Part shown: in pieces, positions 43,851-52,645 of the stretch
How the letters are laid out: each line of letters opens with the position of its first letter
Numbering within the stretch: position 1 is the stretch's first letter
DNA from: Actinomyces sp. oral taxon 897
GTDB taxonomy: Bacteria > Actinomycetota > Actinomycetes > Actinomycetales > Actinomycetaceae
DNA length: 64,000 bases
NCBI RefSeq assembly: GCF_002999235.1
Contig: NZ_CP027236.1
Coordinates: 1,116,001 to 1,180,000 of the forward strand
Reading direction: 5' to 3'
Translations under genes and position numbers: made by a program
Notes under the pieces: model-generated
Databases searched by the model: none
Told to the model about the DNA's origin: nothing
Seen by the model: only the letters and a program-made list of their open reading frames with translations

Positions 43851-45580
43851 GCGGTGGCCTCCGTTCCGAGCTGGGAGGTGACGATCTCGCGGTAGGTCTC
43901 GCTGGTGTCCAGGAGCTCGGCGTGGGTGCCCACGCCCACCAGGCGCCCGGCGTCCAGGACGAGGATCTGGTCGGCGTTGACGACGGTGGACACGCGCTGG
44001 GCCACGATGATCTTGGTAATGCCCGGGGTGGCCGGCCCCAGGGCCCGGCGCAGGCGCGCGTCGGTGGCCACGTCCAGGGCGGAGAAGGAGTCGTCAAAGA
44101 GCAGGACGGCGGGACGACGCACCAGGGCCCGGGCAATGGACAGGCGCTGGCGCTGGCCGCCGGAGACGTTGGTACCGCCCTGGGCGATGGTGGCCTGGAG
44201 GGCGCCGTCCATGTCGGCCACGAAGTCGGCGGCCTGGGCCACCCTCAGCGCCTCCCACAGCTCCTCGTCGGTGGCGTCCTGGCGCCCCAGGCGCAGGTTG
44301 GTGGCCACCGTGCCGGCGAACAGGAAGGACTGCTGGGGCACGTAGCCGAGCTGGGACCACAGGGCCTCGGGGTCGGCGTCGCGTACGTCCACCCCGCCCA
44401 CGACCACCCGTCCGCTGGTGGCGTCAATGAGGCGGGCGATGAGGGACATGACGGTGGACTTGCCCGAGCCGGTGGACCCCACGACGGCGGTGGTGGTCCC
44501 GGGTGCCACGCTCAGGCTCAGGTCGGTCAGGACGTTCTCCTGGGCGCCGGGGTAGGCGAAGCAGACCTTGTCCAGCTCCACGGAGCCGGGGGTCGGGAAG
44601 GTGGTGACGGCGTCGGGCCGGGTGGTCAGGGTGGGCTCGGTGGCCAGGACCTCGCTAATGCGCTCGGCGCACACGGCGGCGCGCGGGATCATAATGGTCA
44701 TGAAGGAGGCCATGACAATACCGATGAGGATCTGCATGAGGTAGGCCATAAAGGCGATGAGGGTGCCCACCTCGGTGCTGCCGTTGCCCACCTGGTGGCC
44801 CCCGAACCAGACGACGCCCACGATCGTGAGGTCCAGCAGGAGCATGACCAGGGGGAACAGGAGGACGAAGAGCTGGCCCACGCGCTCCCCGACGTCGGTA
44901 ATGCCCTGGTTGGCCGCCCGGAAGCGCTCCCTCTCGGCGTCCTCGCGCACGAAGGCGCGCACGACGCGGATACCGGTGAGCTGCTCGCGCAGGACGCGGT
45001 TAATGGTGTCCAGCCGGTCCTGGTAGGAGCGGAAGAGCGGGACCATGCGCGAGACCACCAGGACCACCGCCAGGAGCAGGACGGGCACGGAGACGGCAAT
45101 GAGCCAGGACAGGCTGGGGGCCCGGCGCAGGGCCATGACAATGCCGCCGACGGCCATCATGGGGGCGGTCACCAGCATGGTGCACGACATCATGACGAAC
45201 GTCTGGACCTGCTGGACGTCATTGGTGTTGCGCGTAATGAGGGAGCCCGAGCCGAAGCCGGAGACCTCCCGCTCCGAGAAGTCCCCCACGCGCTCGAAGA
45301 CGGCTGCGCGCAGGTCGCGGCCCATGCCCATGGCGGCGCGGGCGGCGCACCAGGTGGCGGCGATGGTGGCGGCCCCCTCGAGCACGGAGACGACGAGCAT
45401 GAGGCCGCCGGTGCGCCAGATGTAGCCGGTGTCACCGGTGGCCACGCCCTTGTCAATGACGTCGGCGTTGAGGGTGGGCAGGTAGAGGGCGGCCATGGTC
45501 TGGACGAACTGGAGGACCAGGACGCCCACGAGCAGGCCCGTGTAGGGGCGCAGGTGCCTGCGCAGCAGTCGAGTGAGCAC
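43847..45580 (-). CDS. ABC exporter, degenerate-site subunit of a heterodimer
   Basis: A 577-aa half-transporter with an N-terminal transmembrane domain (about 12-310) and an ATPase with Walker A GSTGSGKST, signature VSGGQRQRL, and Walker B LLFDDSFSALD. The residue after the Walker B Asp is Asp instead of the catalytic Glu. That is the mark of the degenerate site in heterodimeric exporters such as TM287/288, BmrCD and LmrCD. GTG start at 45580, with TATGTT 6 nt upstream and no ribosome binding site. It is followed by its partner gene with a 4-bp overlap. Confidence 0.92.
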   Translation of the reverse strand: MLTRLLRRHLRPYTGLLVGVLVLQFVQTMAALYLPTLNADVIDKGVATGDTGYIWRTGGLMLVVSVLEGAATIAATWCAARAAMGMGRDLRAAVFERVGDFSEREVSGFGSGSLITRNTNDVQQVQTFVMMSCTMLVTAPMMAVGGIVMALRRAPSLSWLIAVSVPVLLLAVVLVVSRMVPLFRSYQDRLDTINRVLREQLTGIRVVRAFVREDAERERFRAANQGITDVGERVGQLFVLLFPLVMLLLDLTIVGVVWFGGHQVGNGSTEVGTLIAFMAYLMQILIGIVMASFMTIMIPRAAVCAERISEVLATEPTLTTRPDAVTTFPTPGSVELDKVCFAYPGAQENVLTDLSLSVAPGTTTAVVGSTGSGKSTVMSLIARLIDATSGRVVVGGVDVRDADPEALWSQLGYVPQQSFLFAGTVATNLRLGRQDATDEELWEALRVAQAADFVADMDGALQATIAQGGTNVSGGQRQRLSIARALVRRPAVLLFDDSFSALDVATDARLRRALGPATPGITKIIVAQRVSTVVNADQILVLDAGRLVGVGTHAELLDTSETYREIVTSQLGTEATA

Positions 45581-45586
45581 GCACGG

Positions 45587-45592
45587 AACATA
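45587..45592 (-). promoter_or_regulatory. Putative -10 box of leaderless ABC exporter transcript
   Basis: TATGTT on the minus strand lies exactly 6 nt before the GTG start at 45580. Confidence 0.5.
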
Positions 45593-45744
45593 GCAGCCTC
45601 ACGCCACGTGAGGGTAAAGCGCGGGTCCGGCCGGACCCACGGACCTGCCCGGGGCGTGGCGGCCCGGGCTGCCGCGTCCGGCCCGCGTGGCCCGGCTCAG
45701 TGGCCCAGCGCGGTCTGCCGCACCCGGCTCGGGCTGCGTCCGGC

Positions 45745-46866
45745 TCAGTGGAAGTGGTCCCAGCCCATGGAGGCGGGGGCCCTCCCCGCGACCAGGACCC
45801 CCGCCGTCGTAAACCCTGGAATCCCGCCAACGTAGCGGGCCCTCCCCGCGACCAGGACCCCCGGGGCCTGCCCGGGGCGCGGGGCGTGGACGGACCCGAT
45901 GACGCGGGCCCCCCGGGGCAGGTGCCCCAGGGACGAGCGCGGCAGCGTGGACAGCATGCCGTGGTCCTCTCCCCCGGTCAGGACCCAGGTGCGGGCCAGG
46001 GCGCGCGCCCCGGCACGGGAGCCCGGGGCGGCCCCGCCCCGCCCTGCCAGGAGCAGGGCCACCGGCTCCAGGAGGGCGAGGTCGGCGTCCAGGGCGCCTG
46101 GTGCGTCCGGCTCGTCGATCTGGGCGACGACGCCGCTGGCCCGTGCCAGGCGGTCCGCGTCACGCACCAGGGAGTCCGAGACGTCCATCATGGCCGTGGC
46201 CCCGGCCAGCGCGAGCGCGGGGCCAGCCTCCAGCGGCGGGCAGGGGACCCGGAACAGCTCCCGGCAGCGGGCCGCCGTACCGGTCAGGTCGGCGTCCCCG
46301 TACCCGGCCTCCAGCAGGGCCAGGCCCGCCGCGCCGCACCCCAGGTTGCCCACGTGGACCAGCAGGTCGCCGTCGTGCGCCCCACCGCGCAGCACCGGGG
46401 GACGTCCCCGGAGATCCCCCATGACAGTGACCGACACCATAATGGACTCCCCGCTGGACAGGTCCCCGCCCACCACCCCGACGCCCAGGGGGGCGCAGGC
46501 CCGCCCCAGGCCCCGGGCCAGGTCGGTCACCCAGGACACCGGGGTGTCCCCGGGCAGCACCAGGCCGACCACCAGGGCCACGGGGACCGCCCCCATGGCG
46601 GCGACGTCGGCGAGGTTCTGGGCGGCGGCCCGTCGCCCCACCTGCTGGGCGCTCATCCAGCCGGTACGGAAGTGGCGGCCCTCGACCAGTACGTCGGTGC
46701 TCACGCAGTAGCGCCCGTCAGGGGCGGCCAGGACCGCGCAGTCGTCCCCGACACCCACCAGTGCCGCCGGGCTGGGGGGCAGCAGCGGGGCCAGGGCGGC
46801 CAGGAGCCCGGTCTCACCCAGGTCCGAGACGGTCCCCCTGGCGGCGGGCGCCTCAGCGGTTGACAT
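45745..46866 (-). CDS. thiL: Thiamine-monophosphate kinase
   Basis: Phosphorylates thiamine monophosphate to thiamine diphosphate. The 373-aa protein begins with GETGLLAALAPLL and VGVGDDCAVL, and shows STDVLVEGRHF, DVAAMGA and GVVGGDLSSGE, all family motifs. ATG 46866 overlaps the ddl stop by 14 bp. Near the C-terminus GVLVAGRA occurs twice, 20 residues apart, because of a 60-bp duplication-plus-insertion in the DNA; the family's single copy is followed by the final GWDHFH, which is kept in frame. The core enzyme should be unaffected. Confidence 0.93.
   Translation of the reverse strand: MSTAEAPAARGTVSDLGETGLLAALAPLLPPSPAALVGVGDDCAVLAAPDGRYCVSTDVLVEGRHFRTGWMSAQQVGRRAAAQNLADVAAMGAVPVALVVGLVLPGDTPVSWVTDLARGLGRACAPLGVGVVGGDLSSGESIMVSVTVMGDLRGRPPVLRGGAHDGDLLVHVGNLGCGAAGLALLEAGYGDADLTGTAARCRELFRVPCPPLEAGPALALAGATAMMDVSDSLVRDADRLARASGVVAQIDEPDAPGALDADLALLEPVALLLAGRGGAAPGSRAGARALARTWVLTGGEDHGMLSTLPRSSLGHLPRGARVIGSVHAPRPGQAPGVLVAGRARYVGGIPGFTTAGVLVAGRAPASMGWDHFH
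45781..45864. repeat. 24-bp direct repeat flanking 36 bp inside thiL
   Basis: The same 24 bp occupy 45781-45804 and 45841-45864, offset by exactly 60 bp. They enclose 36 bp of clearly lower G+C (45805-45840; CGTAAACCCTGGAATCCCGC is part of it). The 60-bp unit adds 20 codons in frame. Confidence 0.8.
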
Positions 46867-48034
46867 CCGCAGGGCGCTCCAGGGCCAGCTCAATGAGCTC
46901 GGTGATCAGGTCCTGGTAGTCCAGGCCGGAGACCTGCCACATGTAGGGGTACATGGAGAAGGGGGTGAAGCCGGGCATGGTGTTGACCTCGTTGACGACG
47001 GCCGTCCCCTGGGGGGTGAGGAAGAAGTCCACGCGCGCCAGGCCCTCGCCCCCCAGGGCCTCGAAGGCCCGGGCGGCCGTGGTCATGAGCTGGTCCCGCT
47101 CCTGGGGACGCAGCGGGGCGGGGCAGACCATGTCCACCGCGTCGTGCGCCAGGTACTTGGTGCGGTAGTCGTAGAACTCCCCGGCACCGTGGGAGACGTC
47201 CATCCTGATCTCCCCGGGCTCGGCCACGCGCGGGGCGGCGTCGCCGTGACCGCCCAGGACCGCGACCTCGATCTCGCGGCCGAAGACCCCGGACTCGACC
47301 AGGACCTTGGGATCCACCTCACGGGCGGTCCCAATGGCGGCGGACAGGTCCTCGGGGCGGTCGACCTTGCTGATACCCAGGGAGGAGCCGGCGCGGGCGG
47401 GCTTGACGAACAGGGGGTAGGCCAGGGCGGCGCACGCCTTAAGGACGGCGGCCGGGTCGTGGTGCCATGCGCGGGGGGTGACCACCACGTGCGGGGCGGT
47501 GGGGATGCCCGCGGCGTTCAGGAGCACCTTGGTGACCTGCTTGTCCATGCCGGCGGCGCTGGCCAGCACCCCGCAGCCCACGTAGGGCAGGCCCATCATC
47601 TCCAGCAGGCCCTGGATGGTGCCGTCCTCCCCGTAGGGGCCGTGCAGCAGGGGCAGGACGACGTCGACGGCCCCCAGCAGGTGCGTGCCGGCGGGGGTGA
47701 CGGCGCTCAGCGCCCCGCCGCCCGGGCGCATGGTCAGCTCGCCGCGTCCCAGGCCCGTGGCCGTGACCTCCACCGGCGGCTCGTCCCCGCGCAGCTCCAG
47801 GGCTGCGGGGTCGTCGTCCACCAGGACCCACTGGCCCTGCCGGGTCACGCCAATGGGCAGGACGTCGTAGCGCCGGCGGTCAATGGCGGACAGGACCCCG
47901 GCGGCGGTGGCGCAGGAGATGGTGTGCTCCCCGCTGCGGCCCCCGAAGACGACGGCGACGCGCGTCCTGCGCCCGCCAGCAGGGTTCGAGTTCGAGGGGG
48001 AGGTGACGGGGAGGGTCTGGGGTGTGTCAGGCAT
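46853..48034 (-). CDS. ddl: D-alanine--D-alanine ligase
   Basis: Makes the D-Ala-D-Ala dipeptide for peptidoglycan. The 393-aa protein has VVFGGRSGEHTISCATA at the start, the ATP-grasp core (LPLLHGPYGEDGTIQGLLEMMGLPYVG, FVKPARAGSSLGISKV), and the C-terminal ARVDFFLTPQGTAVVNEVNTMPGFTPFSMYP. Length and loops fit the long actinobacterial form. A TAGCGT box lies 6 nt before the ATG without a ribosome binding site. It overlaps thiL downstream. Confidence 0.95.
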   Translation of the reverse strand: MPDTPQTLPVTSPSNSNPAGGRRTRVAVVFGGRSGEHTISCATAAGVLSAIDRRRYDVLPIGVTRQGQWVLVDDDPAALELRGDEPPVEVTATGLGRGELTMRPGGGALSAVTPAGTHLLGAVDVVLPLLHGPYGEDGTIQGLLEMMGLPYVGCGVLASAAGMDKQVTKVLLNAAGIPTAPHVVVTPRAWHHDPAAVLKACAALAYPLFVKPARAGSSLGISKVDRPEDLSAAIGTAREVDPKVLVESGVFGREIEVAVLGGHGDAAPRVAEPGEIRMDVSHGAGEFYDYRTKYLAHDAVDMVCPAPLRPQERDQLMTTAARAFEALGGEGLARVDFFLTPQGTAVVNEVNTMPGFTPFSMYPYMWQVSGLDYQDLITELIELALERPADVNR

Positions 48035-48040
48035 AGTCCC

Positions 48041-48046
48041 ACGCTA
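48041..48046 (-). promoter_or_regulatory. Putative -10 box of leaderless ddl transcript
   Basis: TAGCGT on the minus strand lies exactly 6 nt before the ddl ATG. Confidence 0.5.
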
Positions 48047-48103
48047 CCGCGCCGTGACACCTATCCTGGATAACGCATCCGGTTCCTGACGTGAGGAGAA
48101 CCC

Positions 48104-48799
48104 ATGACACGCCACGCGCTCGCCCCCGCCCTGGTCATGCTGCTGGCCGGTGCCCTGGCCCTGGGCGCCTGCGACACCCACCCCGCCGCGAGCCCGTCGG
48201 ACCCGGTACCCGAGACACCCGCCACCGGGACCGCTACCAGCACCTCCACCGCCACGGGCGGCAACGCGCCGCTCGCACCCGCCACCTCGGCACCCCCGCT
48301 GTCCCCCGACGAGAGGACCGCCTCCAACGAGCCCGCCTGGGGCACCGGCGAGCAGGGTCAGGAGGCCTCCGCGGGCTCCCAGCTCGTGATCACCGACATG
48401 CGCGTGGGCTCCCACGACGAGGACGGCCGGGAGTACGACCGCATCGTCCTGGAGTTCGCCGGGGAGGGGACCCCAGGCTGGCTCCCGCCGCAGTGGGTCA
48501 CCCAGGCCTCCACCACCGGCAAGGGCGACCCGATCAATATCAAGGGGGACCACCTCCTGGTCGTCAAGGGCACCGGCATGGCCGGCGTCCCCGACGCCGA
48601 CCAGCAGGCCCACAGCTACAAGGGCCCGCGGGAGCTCAACCTGGACGACAGCCCCCAGGGCGACGAGATCGAGGGGGTCCACCTGGACATGCCCTTTGAG
48701 GGCGAGTTCCAGCTGGTGCTGGGCACCGACTCCAGGACCTACCGGATCTTCACCCTGTCCGGCCCCACGCGCCTGGTCATTGACGTCGCCGACGACTGA
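48104..48799 (+). CDS. AMIN-like domain lipoprotein
   Basis: A 231-aa exported protein with a lipoprotein signal (ALALGAC, Cys23 as lipid anchor), a Ser/Thr/Pro-rich linker to about residue 85, and a C-terminal beta domain (YDRIVLEFAGEGTPGW...FQLVLGTDSRTYRIFTLSGPTRLVIDVAD). That domain resembles the AMIN-like domain seen in actinobacterial envelope proteins and amidase localisers. It is inserted in the opposite orientation between gpsA and ddl. AGGAG precedes the ATG. A role at the cell wall is likely; the ligand is unknown. Confidence 0.8.
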   Translation: MTRHALAPALVMLLAGALALGACDTHPAASPSDPVPETPATGTATSTSTATGGNAPLAPATSAPPLSPDERTASNEPAWGTGEQGQEASAGSQLVITDMRVGSHDEDGREYDRIVLEFAGEGTPGWLPPQWVTQASTTGKGDPINIKGDHLLVVKGTGMAGVPDADQQAHSYKGPRELNLDDSPQGDEIEGVHLDMPFEGEFQLVLGTDSRTYRIFTLSGPTRLVIDVADD

Positions 48800-48870
48800 C
48801 CGCGGCCCCGCGGCGCCAGCCGTCGTGACCCCGGGGACGGACGCCTGGGCGCAGACCGCGGCGTCGGCCC

Positions 48871-48895
48871 CCTGCCCACCCCGGGGACGGGCAGG
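48871..48895. terminator. Hairpin between convergent lipoprotein gene and gpsA
   Basis: CCTGCCC and GGGCAGG are 7-bp arms around an 11-nt GC-rich loop. It lies in the 119-bp space between the two 3' ends. It is weak support by itself; position is the main argument. Confidence 0.35.
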
Positions 48896-48918
48896 ACGGG
48901 GCGGGCAGGCGGCACCGC

Positions 48919-49962
48919 TCAGAGCGGGGCGGCGTTGACGCCCTCGGCCTTGCGCGGGCGCGACAGCAGCGCGTCAGAAACCTCCCTGACGGAGGCCCGG
49001 CCCTCCACCACGGCCACGACCCCGGCGGTGATGGGCATCTCCACCCCGTGGGTGTCGGCCAGGTCCAGCACGGCCCGGGCCGACTTGGCCCCCTCGGCCA
49101 CGCCCCGGGAGACGGCGGTGGCCCGGGCCACGCTCATCCCCTCCCCCAGGCGGCGGCCGAAGGACTGGTTACGGCTCAGCGGGGAGGAGCAGGTAGCCAC
49201 CAGGTCCCCCATGCCGGCCAGGCCGGAGAAGGTCTCCGGCCGCGCCCCCAGCGCCAGGCCCAGGCGGGTGATCTCCACCAGGCCGCGGGTAATGAGCGTG
49301 GCCTTGGAGTTGTCCCCCAGCCCGCGCCCGGCCGCCATGCCCACCGCGAGCGCAATGACGTTCTTAACCGCGCCGCACAGCTCCACGCCCAGGACGTCGT
49401 TGTTGGTGTAGGGGCGGAAGGTGGCGGTGGCGCAGGCGGCGGCCACGGCGGCGGCGGTGTCCTGGCTGGAGGAGGCCACCACCGTGGCGGTGGGCTGCCT
49501 AACGGCGATCTCGTCGGCGAGGTTGGGGCCGGAGACGACGGCGACCCGCTCCCCCGGGACCCCGAGCACCTGGGCCAGGACCTCGCTCATGCGCATCCGG
49601 GTGCCCAGCTCAATGCCCTTCATGAGGGAGACCACCAGCGCACCGGGCTCGACGGCGCCTGCCAGGGGCTCGATGGCGCCGCGGGCCAGCTGGGAGGGCA
49701 GGGCCACCACCACGATCCCCGCGCCCGCCACGGCCGCACGCATGTCGGTGGTGGCCCTCACCTCCGGGGGCAGGCTCAGGCTGGGGGCGTAGCGGCTGTT
49801 GGTCCCCGAGTTAATCTCGGCGGCGACCTCCTGGCGGCGGGCCCAGACGGTGGTGGGGGCACCGGCCTCGGCCAGGAGGCTGGCGAAGGTGGTCCCCCAG
49901 GCCCCCGCGCCTACGACGGCGGCGCGGGAGGGGAGCTGGTGCGCGGTGTGGGTGGGGTTCAC
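48919..49962 (-). CDS. gpsA: Glycerol-3-phosphate dehydrogenase [NAD(P)+]
   Basis: Reduces dihydroxyacetone phosphate to sn-glycerol 3-phosphate for phospholipid synthesis. The 347-aa protein has the dinucleotide motif VVGAGAWGTTFASLLAEAG, VVVALPSQ, SLMKGIE, SGPNLADEI, and the active-site Lys region CGAVKNVIALAVGMAAGRGLGDNSKATLITRG. It starts with GTG at 49962, overlapping the plsC stop by 4 bp, coupling two steps of membrane lipid synthesis. Confidence 0.95.
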   Translation of the reverse strand: MNPTHTAHQLPSRAAVVGAGAWGTTFASLLAEAGAPTTVWARRQEVAAEINSGTNSRYAPSLSLPPEVRATTDMRAAVAGAGIVVVALPSQLARGAIEPLAGAVEPGALVVSLMKGIELGTRMRMSEVLAQVLGVPGERVAVVSGPNLADEIAVRQPTATVVASSSQDTAAAVAAACATATFRPYTNNDVLGVELCGAVKNVIALAVGMAAGRGLGDNSKATLITRGLVEITRLGLALGARPETFSGLAGMGDLVATCSSPLSRNQSFGRRLGEGMSVARATAVSRGVAEGAKSARAVLDLADTHGVEMPITAGVVAVVEGRASVREVSDALLSRPRKAEGVNAAPL

Positions 49963-51017
49963 TGCGGGTCCTCCTGGGCGACGTCGTTCTGCGCGGCTCC
50001 CGGGGCTGCGGGGGCCTCGGCCTGCTCGGGCGCCTCAGCCGGCTCCGGGGCAGCTGCCTGCGGGGCTCCCGGGGCCTTAACCGGCTCAGGTGCCACGGCC
50101 GGGTCGGAGACGGCCGGCTCCGGGGCCCCGGCCGGCTTGGGACCAGCTGGTGCCACAGCCGGGGCTGCGGGGGCCTCGGCCTGCTCGGGCACCTCAGCCG
50201 GCTCCGGGGCAGCTGTCTGCGGGGCCTCAGCCGGCCCAAGGGCACCCGGATCCTGAGCCTGCCCCGGCAGCGGGTCGGGCCTGCGTACCCCGATCCTGCC
50301 CTTGCCGGGGTCGCCGTCGTAGTGCATGTCGTAGGGGCGGGGCGCCTTCTCGCCGCGCAGGTCCTCCACCAGGTGGGTAATGGCCTCCATCATGGCGGCG
50401 GTGCACTGGCGTACGGCCTCGTGGTCCTGGGTGTCGGAGCCGAACCGGGACAGGTCCAGGGGGGTGCCGATCTTGACGCGCACCTCCTTGCGCGGGAAGG
50501 GGTGGAAGATCTTGCCGTAGGTGTGGAGGACGTCCTGGGCGCCCCACTGCCCCACAGGGACCACGGGGGCCCCCGAGACCATGGCCAGGCGGGCGGCCCC
50601 GGTCTTGGCGACCATGGGCCACTGGAGGGGGTCGCGTGACAGGGTGCCCTCGGGGAAGATCATAATGGCCCCGCCCTCGGCCAGGACCTTCCTGGCGGCC
50701 TCCAGGGACCTGGCCGCGTCCCGGGTGCCGCGCTGGACCGGGATCTGCCCCCCGGCCCGCAGGATGGCGCCCAGGACGGGGACCTTGAACAGGGTCGCCT
50801 TGGTCAGGGAGTAGACGGGCACGTCGGCGTCGACGAAGGCCCGCATGGCGGTCAGGGAGTCCAGGTCGGTGAGGTGGTTGGCCACCGCGATAAAGCCGCC
50901 CTCGGAGGGGATGTTCTCGGTGCCCTCCACGTGCTGGCGGGAGACGGCCTTGAGGAAGGGGATGATCGCCCCGCGCGCGGCGAGGCGGTAGAACGGGGTC
51001 ATAGGGCGCTGGGTCAC
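49959..51017 (-). CDS. plsC: 1-acyl-sn-glycerol-3-phosphate acyltransferase
   Basis: Acylates lysophosphatidic acid to phosphatidic acid. In the 352-aa protein the acyltransferase domain (1-230) shows the NHLTDLD motif (His48, Asp53), VPVQRGTRDAARS and IMIFPEGTLSRD. The C-terminal about 100 residues are an Ala/Pro/Glu-rich disordered tail with a near-repeat of PEPAEAPEQAEAPAAP, encoded by two about 70-bp near-identical segments offset by 159 bp. The start is GTG at 51017 with TAGGCT 6 nt upstream. It overlaps gpsA by 4 bp. Confidence 0.92.
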   Translation of the reverse strand: MTQRPMTPFYRLAARGAIIPFLKAVSRQHVEGTENIPSEGGFIAVANHLTDLDSLTAMRAFVDADVPVYSLTKATLFKVPVLGAILRAGGQIPVQRGTRDAARSLEAARKVLAEGGAIMIFPEGTLSRDPLQWPMVAKTGAARLAMVSGAPVVPVGQWGAQDVLHTYGKIFHPFPRKEVRVKIGTPLDLSRFGSDTQDHEAVRQCTAAMMEAITHLVEDLRGEKAPRPYDMHYDGDPGKGRIGVRRPDPLPGQAQDPGALGPAEAPQTAAPEPAEVPEQAEAPAAPAVAPAGPKPAGAPEPAVSDPAVAPEPVKAPGAPQAAAPEPAEAPEQAEAPAAPGAAQNDVAQEDPQ

Positions 51018-51023
51018 GCGCTG

Positions 51024-51029
51024 AGCCTA
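51024..51029 (-). promoter_or_regulatory. Putative -10 box of leaderless plsC transcript
   Basis: TAGGCT on the minus strand lies exactly 6 nt before the plsC GTG. This would make plsC-gpsA transcribable apart from murA, 58 bp upstream. Confidence 0.5.
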
Positions 51030-51075
51030 GCCGCTCGGCCGCCGTGGCCCCTTTGAGGAACCGTACAAGCCGGTC

Positions 51076-52398
51076 TCAGGCCAGGCGGGTGACATTGGCC
51101 TCCAGGCAGCCGAGCTTGTGCATAAAGTGCTCGTAGCCGCGGTCAATGAGGTTAATGCCCTCCACCCGGCTGGTGCCCTGGGCGGCCAGGGCGGCAATGA
51201 GGTGGGAGAAGCCGCCGCGCAGGTCGGGGACCACGATGTCGGCGCCCGTCAGGGGGGTGGGGCCGGAGACGACGGCCGAGTGGTAGAAGTTGCGCTGCCC
51301 GAACCGGCAGGCGCTGCCCCCCAGGCACTCGCGGTAGACCTGGATGGTGGCCCCCATCTTGCACAGGGCGGCGGTGAAGCCGAAGCGGTTCTCGTAGACG
51401 GTCTCGTGGACGATCGACAGGCCCTCGGCCTGGGTCAGGGCCACCACCAGGGGCTGCTGCCAGTCGGTCATGAAACCGGGGTGGACGTTGGTCTCCACCA
51501 CGATGCTGCGCAGGTCCCCGCCGGGGTGGTAGAAGCGGATGCCGTCGTCGCGCACGTCAAAGGCGCCCCCGACCTTGCGGAAGATGTTGAGGAAGGTGGT
51601 CATGTCCCCCTGGTGGGCGCCGTGCACCAGGATGTCGCCGCCGGTGGCCAGGGCGGCGGAGGCCCAGGAGGCGGTCTCGATGCGGTCGGGCAGGGCGTGG
51701 TGGTTGTAGCCCACGAGCCCGTCGACCCCCTCGACGTGGATGGTGCGGTCGGTGTCCACCGAGATAATGGCGCCCATCTTCTGGAGCACGTCCACCAGGT
51801 CCAGGATCTCTGGCTCGACGGCGGCGCCGCGCAGCTCGGTCAGGCCCTCGGCGCGCACGGCGGTCAGCAGGGTCTGCTCGGTGGCGCCCACGGACGGGTA
51901 GGGCAGGTCGATGACGGTCCCGTGCAGCCTGTCGGGGGCGGTCAGGCGGATGCCCTGGGCCTGCTTGTCCACGGTCGCCCCGAACTGGCGCAGGATCTGC
52001 AGGTGGAAGTCGATGGGGCGGTCCCCGATGCGGCAGCCGCCCAGGTCGGGGATAAAGGCCTCCCCCAGGCGGTGCAGCAGGGGCCCGCAGAAGAGGATGG
52101 GGATGCGTGAGGACCCGGCGTGGGCGTCGATGTCGGCCATGTGGGCGGACTCGACCTTGGAGGGGTCCAGGCGCAGGACGCCCTCGGTCTGGTCGTAGTC
52201 GATGCTCACCCCGTGCAGGGCCAGCAGGCCGGAGACCACGTCGACGTCGCGGATGAGGGGCACGTTGCGCAGCACCGAGGGGGTGGCCCCCAGCAGGGCC
52301 GCGACCATGGCCTTGGGCACGAGGTTCTTGGCCCCACGTACGGTGATCTCGCCGGTGAGCGGGTGTCCGCCCTCAACCTGAAGCAGACCGTCAGCCAT
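51076..52398 (-). CDS. murA: UDP-N-acetylglucosamine 1-carboxyvinyltransferase
   Basis: First committed step of peptidoglycan synthesis: enolpyruvyl transfer to UDP-GlcNAc. The 440-aa protein has the conserved RGAKNLVPKAMVAALL near the N-terminus, GGCRIGDRPIDFH with Cys122 at the PEP-binding and fosfomycin-target position, and SVGATEQTLLTAV. Cys rather than Asp at that place predicts fosfomycin sensitivity of the enzyme. ATG 52398 has an excellent GGAGGAAAC site; the longer upstream frame is rejected. It heads the murA-plsC-gpsA cluster. Confidence 0.94.
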   Translation of the reverse strand: MADGLLQVEGGHPLTGEITVRGAKNLVPKAMVAALLGATPSVLRNVPLIRDVDVVSGLLALHGVSIDYDQTEGVLRLDPSKVESAHMADIDAHAGSSRIPILFCGPLLHRLGEAFIPDLGGCRIGDRPIDFHLQILRQFGATVDKQAQGIRLTAPDRLHGTVIDLPYPSVGATEQTLLTAVRAEGLTELRGAAVEPEILDLVDVLQKMGAIISVDTDRTIHVEGVDGLVGYNHHALPDRIETASWASAALATGGDILVHGAHQGDMTTFLNIFRKVGGAFDVRDDGIRFYHPGGDLRSIVVETNVHPGFMTDWQQPLVVALTQAEGLSIVHETVYENRFGFTAALCKMGATIQVYRECLGGSACRFGQRNFYHSAVVSGPTPLTGADIVVPDLRGGFSHLIAALAAQGTSRVEGINLIDRGYEHFMHKLGCLEANVTRLA

Positions 52399-52594
52399 TG
52401 TTTCCTCCGGGGGTGGGTAGGCCCCGCGGGGTGGGCGGGGTCGCCCCAGCATAGGTGCCCGCGCACCCCGTCGTCCGTCCCCCGCCGGTGACAAGGACCT
52501 GCCGACGGCGAAAACCAGCTGGTCAGGGCGTTCCGCCCGTCACCGGCCACCGGGACACGCCGACGGGCACAGGGGCCGCAGGAACCTAAGGAAG

Positions 52595-52625
52595 TTCTCA
52601 CACAGGCCTCACAGGCCTGTAGCCT
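52595..52625 (+). promoter_or_regulatory. Candidate promoter/operator of the glycan operon
   Basis: CAGGCCT-CAC-AGGCCTG (52603-52619) is a perfect 7-bp inverted repeat that is also a direct repeat of CACAGGCCT. It sits between TTCTCA (52595-52600) and TAGCCT (52620-52625), which could be -35 and -10 hexamers with a 19-bp spacer. A protein bound there would cover the promoter of the operon starting at 52646. Confidence 0.5.
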
Positions 52626-52645
52626 CCGCCTCCCAGACTCGGGGT

